Assembly: GCA_017471925.1 (NCBI GenBank)
Contig: JAFURM010000026.1
Span: 34,377 to 98,376, forward strand
Length of the DNA stretch: 64,000 nucleotides
Direction of reading: 5' to 3'
Source of the DNA: Bacteroides sp.
GTDB lineage: Bacteria; Bacteroidota; Bacteroidia; Bacteroidales; Bacteroidaceae
Shown here: in pieces, positions 59,514 through 64,000 of the stretch
Layout of the letters: every line of letters starts with the position of its first letter
How positions within the stretch are numbered: position 1 is the stretch's first letter
The notes under the pieces: model-generated
Told to the model about the DNA's origin: nothing
What the model saw: only the letters and a program-made list of their open reading frames with translations
Database searches by the model: none
Position numbers and translations under genes: made by a program

Positions 59514-60356
59514 ATGAAGACAAACTATGAGATTCGTTACGCTGCCCATCCCGAAGATGCACGCAGCTATGACACGCAGAGAATACGCAGGGACTTCCTG
59601 ATTGAGAAAGTTTTCACACCCGATGAAGTGAACATGGTCTACTCCATGTACGACCGCATGGTGGTGGGCGGTGCCATGCCCGTGAAGGAGGTGCTCCCCC
59701 TGGAGGCCATAGACCCCCTGAAGGCTCCCCACTTCCTGACACGCCGCGAGATAGGCATCTTCAACGTGGGAGGACCCGGCGTGGTGAAGGTGGGCGACGT
59801 CTCTTTCACCCTGGACTATAAGGAGGCCCTCTACCTCGGCGCGGGCGACCGCGAAGTGACCTTCCAGAGCTCCTTCCCCGAACATCCCGCACGCTTCTAC
59901 TTTAACTCCGTAACGGCCCATTGCACCTATCCCGACCGCAAGGTGACGCAGAGAGATGCCATCGTGGCCGAAATGGGAAGCCTGCCCGAGTCCAACCACC
60001 GCTACATCAACAAGATGCTGGTGAACCAGGTGCTCCCCACGTGCCAGCTGCAGATGGGCATGACGGAACTGAACTCCGGCAGCGTGTGGAACACCATGCC
60101 CGCCCATGTGCACAGCCGCCGCATGGAGGCCTACTTCTACTTCGAACTGCCCGACGAACATGCCATCTGCCATTTCATGGGCGAACCCCAGGAGACGCGC
60201 CACCTCTGGATGAAGAGCAACCAGGCCGTCCTCTCTCCCGAATGGTCCATCCACTCGGCTGCCGGCACCCACAACTACACCTTCATCTGGGGCATGGGCG
60301 GCGAGAATCTGGACTACGGCGACCAGGACTTCTCCAAGATTACCGAACTTTGCTGA
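59514..60356 (+). CDS. kduI: 4-deoxy-L-threo-5-hexosulose-uronate ketol-isomerase
   Basis: The 280-residue protein is a double-stranded beta-helix isomerase. It begins MKTNYEIRYAAHPEDARSYDTQRIRRDFL and has the zinc-binding block NTMPAHVHSRRMEAYFYFELP (two His and a Glu, about 192-212) and the C-terminal WSIHSAAGTHNYTFIWGM with the final His ligand. It converts 5-keto-4-deoxyuronate, from pectin or glycosaminoglycan lyases, to 2,5-diketo-3-deoxygluconate. It is followed by kduD, the next enzyme of the pathway. Confidence 0.96.
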   Translation: MKTNYEIRYAAHPEDARSYDTQRIRRDFLIEKVFTPDEVNMVYSMYDRMVVGGAMPVKEVLPLEAIDPLKAPHFLTRREIGIFNVGGPGVVKVGDVSFTLDYKEALYLGAGDREVTFQSSFPEHPARFYFNSVTAHCTYPDRKVTQRDAIVAEMGSLPESNHRYINKMLVNQVLPTCQLQMGMTELNSGSVWNTMPAHVHSRRMEAYFYFELPDEHAICHFMGEPQETRHLWMKSNQAVLSPEWSIHSAAGTHNYTFIWGMGGENLDYGDQDFSKITELC

Positions 60357-60397
60357 AACAATCCAACCATTTCATAACTAATAAATTAAAAAAAAAC

Positions 60398-61201
60398 ATG
60401 AATCATTTTCTGAATTTCTCATTGGAAGGTAAGGTAGCCCTCGTGACAGGTGCTTCCTACGGTATCGGTTTTGCCATCGCATCGGCATTTGCCGAGCAGG
60501 GCGCCAAGGTGTGCTTCAACGACATCAACCAGGAACTGGTGGACAAAGGCATGGCAGCCTACAAGGAAAAGGGCATCGAGGCTCACGGCTACGTGTGCGA
60601 CGTGACCGACGAACCTGCCGTGCAGGCCATGGTGGCACAGATTGCCAAGGAAGTGGGCACCATTGACATCCTGGTGAACAACGCCGGCATCATCCGCCGC
60701 ATCCCCATGCACGAAATGGAAGCAGCCGACTTCCGCCGCGTGATTGACATCGACCTCAACGCCCCCTTCATCTGTGCCAAGGCCGTACTGCCCGCCATGA
60801 TGGAGAAGCGTGCCGGCAAGATCATCAACATCTGCTCCATGATGAGCGAGCTGGGTCGTGAAACCGTATCGGCCTATGCAGCAGCCAAGGGCGGCCTGAA
60901 GATGCTCACCCGCAACATCTGCTCCGAGTATGGCGAATACAACATCCAGTGTAACGGCATCGGCCCCGGCTACATCGCCACTCCCCAGACGGCTCCCCTG
61001 CGCGAAATCCAGCCCGACGGCAGCCGCCATCCCTTCGACACCTTCATCTGCGCCAAGACTCCCGCAGGCCGCTGGCTGAACCCCGAAGAACTCACCGGCC
61101 CCGCCGTGTTCCTCGCTTCCGAAGCCTCCAACGGCGTGAACGGCCATGTGCTCTACGTGGACGGCGGCATCCTGGCCTACATCGGCAAGCAGCCGAAATG
61201 A
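60398..61201 (+). CDS. kduD: 2-deoxy-D-gluconate 3-dehydrogenase / KduD-type SDR
   Basis: ATG 60398 gives 267 residues, a short-chain dehydrogenase with the Rossmann motif GASYGIGFAIA near the N-terminus, NNAGIIRR, and the catalytic Ser-Tyr-Lys set (SMMSEL, YAAAKGG). It ends YVDGGILAYIGKQPK, as in KduD. It reduces 2,5-diketo-3-deoxygluconate to KDG. The gene follows kduI by 41 bp and is closed by a strong terminator. No lyase or transporter lies next to the pair. Confidence 0.94.
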   Translation: MNHFLNFSLEGKVALVTGASYGIGFAIASAFAEQGAKVCFNDINQELVDKGMAAYKEKGIEAHGYVCDVTDEPAVQAMVAQIAKEVGTIDILVNNAGIIRRIPMHEMEAADFRRVIDIDLNAPFICAKAVLPAMMEKRAGKIINICSMMSELGRETVSAYAAAKGGLKMLTRNICSEYGEYNIQCNGIGPGYIATPQTAPLREIQPDGSRHPFDTFICAKTPAGRWLNPEELTGPAVFLASEASNGVNGHVLYVDGGILAYIGKQPK

Positions 61202-61299
61202 TGAACGGCAAGAGCAAAATAATGAATGTCAAGCAGCCCGAAACGAATGAACGAGGATAAGGGCCTGCTTTAAATACATTCAAGACAACCCAATTTTTC

Positions 61300-61341
61300 A
61301 AGGAGGATATGCATGGCGACATGCATATCCTCCTTTCTTTT
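61300..61341 (+). terminator. kduI-kduD terminator
   Basis: AAGGAGGATATGCATG (61300-61315) pairs perfectly over 16 bp with CATGCATATCCTCCTT (61320-61335), loop GCGA, followed by TTCTTTT. Confidence 0.9.
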
Positions 61342-61398
61342 AGGCACGGATGCACACGGAATTTTGAATTATCACTTATCAACTGTCACTTATCAACT
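61340..61398. repeat. Dispersed repeat, half copy D, with CACTTATCAACT doublet
   Basis: TTAGGCACGGATGCACACGG is one arm of the dispersed inverted repeat without its partner. It is followed by two copies of CACTTATCAACT 15 bp apart. It abuts the terminator. Confidence 0.6.
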
Positions 61399-61485
61399 CA
61401 ATAGTAGTTGTAAAGAATCATAAAACTATTTTCTCTTAATTATCAGGTGGTTGCAAGAAAGCTGAATTTTTTTTCTGCAGTATGC

Positions 61486-61517
61486 TTGTACGTCTGAGGA
61501 TTTTTCCCTTATCTTTG
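61486..61517 (+). promoter_or_regulatory. Promoter of the zinc-ribbon gene, with a long leader
   Basis: TTG (61486-61488), 21 bp, TATCTTTG (61510-61517). The start would be near 61523, about 210 nt before ATG 61737; the leader contains the third 22-bp array. Confidence 0.65.
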
Positions 61518-61568
61518 TGGCAGAAGACAACGGAAGACTCCCCCTGTTTTTGACGGTTTGTTGACTGT

Positions 61569-61656
61569 TGCGTCCATACGTGTGTGGTCCGACAGCGGGA
61601 TACGTGTCGTCCGTGGGCCAGACATGTGTGCTCCACGGACCGGACATGTCCGCTCC
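61569..61656. repeat. 22-bp dyad tandem array, locus 3 (4 units)
   Basis: Four contiguous units start at 61569, 61591, 61613 and 61635. The last two carry the ACATGT core; the first two have ACGTGT. The array sits inside the transcribed leader of the zinc-ribbon gene, between GCAGAAGA (61520-61527) and its perfect complement TCTTCTGC (61687-61694). Confidence 0.85.
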
Positions 61657-61736
61657 ACCCTGCAAGAGGGTGTGCCTTGTCCGCTATCTTCTGCGCCGAG
61701 CCGATAAGATTAACCTTTTAAAATATATACAAGCTT

Positions 61737-62096
61737 ATGAATCAAGCAGTTGGAATTGGGCTGTACGTCTGCAGCCATTGTGGCGAAAAGCTCGCCTTAC
61801 AGGAATTCAACGTCAGTCGCAAGGACAACCTCCGGGAGCACTACTGCAAGAAGTGCTCCCGCGAGTACGCTCGCCGCTACCGCTCCTCCAAGAAGCTGGA
61901 GCGCGTCTCCCCTGAGCAGCTCTCTCCCCGAACCGGCTATCCCGTCATCACCGAAATCAAGGACCCCGATGTGCGCATGGCGCTGCTCCTTCAGGCCAAG
62001 GCACGCGTCAGGCAGATGTGCCTCGACAAGCGTCGACGCCAGCGCGAAACGGGCGATGACGAACCCTCGGATTGTCCGGAAAAATCATCACGCTAA
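61737..62096 (+). CDS. Zinc-ribbon protein of unknown function
   Basis: This 119-residue basic protein has two CxxC pairs (YVCSHCGEKL near 12-17 and YCKKCSREY near 36-44), which together look like a zinc ribbon, followed by an Arg/Lys-rich tail (VRQMCLDKRRRQRE). A nucleic-acid-binding role is a guess from the charge and the ribbon. It lies 15 nt before the DUF4373 gene with which it is probably co-transcribed, under a promoter 220 bp away with the 22-bp array between. Confidence 0.6.
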   Translation: MNQAVGIGLYVCSHCGEKLALQEFNVSRKDNLREHYCKKCSREYARRYRSSKKLERVSPEQLSPRTGYPVITEIKDPDVRMALLLQAKARVRQMCLDKRRRQRETGDDEPSDCPEKSSR

Positions 62097-62111
62097 ATCT
62101 CCCTTCCCGCC

Positions 62112-63137
62112 ATGTCCAGAATCAGAAAACGGGGATTGGACTACTTCCCCATGAACACCGACCTTATCCAGAACCGCATCATCCGCCGCATCATGAAGCG
62201 CGAGGGCGATGCGGCCTTCACCGTGTTGCTGCAGACGCTGTGTCACGTCTATTCCGACGAGGGCTACTACGTGGTGGCCGACGATGCCTTCTATGAAGAC
62301 CTGGCCGACATGCTCTACGAGAAGGAGAGCAGTGAGGTGAGGCGCATCGTGGAGATGGCCGTGAGCAACGGCCTGTTCGATGCCGCGCTCTATGAGAGCC
62401 ACCGTGTGCTCACCTCGGCCGACATCCAGCGCCAGTATCTCTTCATCGTCCGCCAGCGCCGCATGGCCGCCCCCATCGACGAACGCTATGCCCTCCTCAG
62501 CGCGGAGGAGCAGGCCGAACTCCGTGGCGGCAGCGCGCAGAAAAAGAGTGCCCGCACGAAGTCACCGGAAGCCTCGGACACTCCCTCCGAACCCATGCTT
62601 TTTGCCTCGGAAGAGGTGGTTTCCGCTCCCGCCGCAAACAATGAAAATGCGGAAAATAAAGGGATAAATGCGGAAAATAACCCCATTTCTGCAACATTTA
62701 AGCCCCAAAATGCAGTTGCCGCGCGCGCGTGCGGTAAAAGCAAAGCAAAGAAAAGCAAAGCAAAGGAAAGCAAAGCAGACCTCCTCCTCCATAGTTCCTC
62801 CGAAAACGGCGGAACTCCGGGTGGCGCAGAGCCCGGGGAAGGCTCTGCGGAGGAGACTTCCTCTCCTGCCTCCCCCAAGGAGTGGACGGAAGAGGACATT
62901 GCCCGCCTCACGCCGCCCGACGACGGCCGCCAGCGCAACCTGGAGGGCCTGTTGCGCAACCTCCGCGAGCAGCGCGTGCCGCCCCGGGAGCAGTATGCCA
63001 TCGTGCTGAAGAGCAATTTCGGCATCATCGGCCACCCCGTTTGGCGCGGCTTCATCACCCTGCGCGGCAGCTACGGCAAGATACGCCAGCCCGGCCGCTA
63101 CCTGCTCAGCCTCTGCAAACGCGAGGATGGCGGATGA
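62112..63137 (+). CDS. DUF4373 domain protein
   Basis: The N-terminal region (about 1-110; RGLDYFPMNTDLIQNRIIRRIMKREGDAAFTVLLQTLCHVYSDEGYYV, LADMLYEKESSEVRRIVEMAVSNGLFD) matches DUF4373, a winged-helix-like replication-initiator-related domain. A low-complexity Ala/Ser/Lys-rich linker (about 140-260) joins it to a C-terminal block (NLRE, YAIVLKSNFGIIGHPVWRGFITLRGSYGKIRQPGRYLLSLCK). Such proteins are common in Bacteroides chromosomes near HU-like genes. Function is not established; plasmid- or phage-type replication relatives are known. Confidence 0.82.
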   Translation: MSRIRKRGLDYFPMNTDLIQNRIIRRIMKREGDAAFTVLLQTLCHVYSDEGYYVVADDAFYEDLADMLYEKESSEVRRIVEMAVSNGLFDAALYESHRVLTSADIQRQYLFIVRQRRMAAPIDERYALLSAEEQAELRGGSAQKKSARTKSPEASDTPSEPMLFASEEVVSAPAANNENAENKGINAENNPISATFKPQNAVAARACGKSKAKKSKAKESKADLLLHSSSENGGTPGGAEPGEGSAEETSSPASPKEWTEEDIARLTPPDDGRQRNLEGLLRNLREQRVPPREQYAIVLKSNFGIIGHPVWRGFITLRGSYGKIRQPGRYLLSLCKREDGG

Positions 63138-63169
63138 GTGAAAATAGTTTTCGCCTGACCCCGAAATCA

Positions 63170-63201
63170 TTTGCAGGCTTCCTGAAAGCGGCCTATCTTT
63201 G
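63170..63201 (+). promoter_or_regulatory. Promoter of the HU-like gene
   Basis: TTTG (63170-63173), 20 bp, TATCTTTG (63194-63201), giving a GC-rich leader of about 160 nt to ATG 63368. Confidence 0.8.
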
Positions 63202-63367
63202 CAGTGTCATTAAGCTTAAGACATCCGAAAACACGATTTCCGGGAACCGACGCCCCCACCGGCTGATCACCGGCCGGCTCCTTCTCCCGACCATTTGGGA
63301 ACCTGTTTCGCGTCCTCACTCTGCGCAGTGGCCAAGGCCGGAACACTCCCGCAAAAACATCTCTATT

Positions 63368-63856
63368 ATGGCATTAGTTTATAAATCAATCCAGTCCCCC
63401 ATGAACAACAAAGAGGGACAGAAACCCTTCCATCCGCGTGTGGTCTACACCGGCAACGTCAGCACCGAGCAGCTCGCCAAGGAGGTGGCTGCCTACTCCT
63501 CACTGAGCCCCGGCGACGTGAAGAACACCATCGACAACCTCGTCACCGTGATGACGCAACACCTGCAGTCGTCCGAAATCGTCAGCCTGAAAGGTCTGGG
63601 CAGCTTCCGTCTCATCCTGCGCTCTCAGGGCGAAGGCTTTGCCGAAGCCGACCAGGTGACGGCCGCCCACAGCCGCATCTCCGTGCGCTTCACCCCCAGC
63701 CAGACCCGCAACGTGGACGGCACCGTGGCCACCCGCTCGCTCATCACCGGCGTGAAGTGCATCTCCTGGAAGAAGTTCGTCTCCGGCGACACCTCCGATG
63801 CCGATACCGACACCGACAGCGGCTCCACTGATTCCGGCGACAATCCGCTGGTATAA
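63368..63856 (+). CDS. HU-family DNA-binding protein with acidic tail
   Basis: The 162-residue protein starts MALVYKSIQSPMNNKEGQK. The central part (about 30-125; VSTEQLAKEVAAYSSLSPGDVKNTIDNLVTVMTQHLQSSEIVSLKGLGSFRLIL) is the HU/IHF-like fold in its larger Bacteroides form (histone-like), followed by a strand-rich region and a C-terminal Asp/Ser/Thr-rich tail (DTSDADTDTDSGSTDSGD). Larger HU-like proteins of this type are frequent next to DUF4373 genes. It binds DNA; regulon unknown. ATG 63368 is preceded by a strong promoter 160 nt upstream. Confidence 0.85.
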   Translation: MALVYKSIQSPMNNKEGQKPFHPRVVYTGNVSTEQLAKEVAAYSSLSPGDVKNTIDNLVTVMTQHLQSSEIVSLKGLGSFRLILRSQGEGFAEADQVTAAHSRISVRFTPSQTRNVDGTVATRSLITGVKCISWKKFVSGDTSDADTDTDSGSTDSGDNPLV

Positions 63857-63858
63857 TC

Positions 63859-63915
63859 TTTAGGCACGGGATGATTTTAGGCACGGATTACACGGATTAA
63901 AACACGGATTCTACT
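63859..63915. repeat. Dispersed repeat, copy E (two direct arms)
   Basis: TTTAGGCACGG occurs at 63859 and TTTTAGGCACGGATTACACG at 63875, followed by GGATTAAAACACGGATT. The inverse arm would lie beyond the window, if present. The last 85 bp of the window carry no gene. Confidence 0.6.
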
Positions 63916-64000
63916 TTCTGAATGAATAATGAAAGAATGAAACGTGGATTTAGACATTGAAACGTTGAAACGCAGATTCATACAGATTCACCGCATGGCA

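Noticed and set aside
1-64000. tRNA, rRNA or complete insertion sequences
   Set aside because: No cloverleaf-like gene, rRNA segment or full transposase was found in the intergenic regions that I read.

Overview
The window looks like chromosomal DNA from a member of the Bacteroidales, most likely family Bacteroidaceae. Three things point there. Most identifiable promoters have the Bacteroidetes form (TTTG or TTG, 19-22 bp, TAnnTTTG). There is almost no Shine-Dalgarno signal. The gene content includes TonB-dependent/SusC-like outer-membrane barrels with N-terminal carboxypeptidase-regulatory-like domains, DUF4249 and DUF4294 proteins, an S46 dipeptidyl-peptidase and DUF5703, DUF3943 and DUF4373 proteins. 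Most of the window is moderately GC-rich; about 44.2-50.6 kb and 58.9-59.5 kb are clearly more AT-rich.

Layout. 0-2.7 kb: end of an unknown gene, then a DUF4160-DUF2442 pair with its own promoter, followed by an ArgE-like deacylase. 2.8-6.4 kb (minus): cell-surface glycan genes (two glycosyltransferases, a Kdo/WaaP-type kinase, UDP-galactopyranose mutase). 6.6-11.2 kb (minus): ruvB, a Wzx-type flippase and a DPP7-type peptidase in one run. 11.4-14.2 kb: a TolB-like lipoprotein, a DUF937 protein and an AlkD-like protein. 14.5-22.3 kb: an SpmA/SpmB-like transporter, ybeY, then the run mnmG-apt-uvrC-dtd-mazG-like-deoC, with a parS-like site just after mnmG. 22.4-26.4 kb: polyprenyl synthase and polA. 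27-33.3 kb: a DUF5703 glycosidase-like protein, ychF, lgt and a DUF3943 protein. 33.4-58.9 kb contains three pairs of a membrane-anchored TPR/HTH regulator with an outer-membrane barrel, interspersed with an SPFH protein, TM2 protein, rubrerythrin, SulP transporter, NUC1 nuclease, an AAA ATPase, a radical SAM enzyme and nadA. 59.5-61.2 kb: kduI-kduD. 61.7-63.9 kb: zinc-ribbon, DUF4373 and HU-like genes.

The most unusual signals lie outside the genes. Three intergenic loci (12.8, 38.6 and 61.6 kb) each hold exactly four tandem copies of a degenerate 22-bp unit with dyad symmetry around ACAYGT. A fourth locus (26.84 kb) has a differently composed array with a 20-24 bp period around GCGYGC. Two of the four arrays sit just downstream of short promoter-to-terminator transcription units, and one is in a long 5' leader. 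A second repeat family, a REP/MITE-like inverted repeat beginning with a variant of AGGCACGGAT, occurs at five places near gene ends.

A cluster of perfect TTATCCACA DnaA boxes (51.48-52.43 kb) beside a 511-bp AT-rich gap makes 51.5-53.2 kb a candidate replication origin, and the parS-like site 34 kb away fits an origin-proximal position. Two genes in the AT-rich island (a TPR regulator and a DsbA-like lipoprotein) are frameshifted. All coordinates, motifs and spacings were read by eye; no database search, folding or skew calculation was run.
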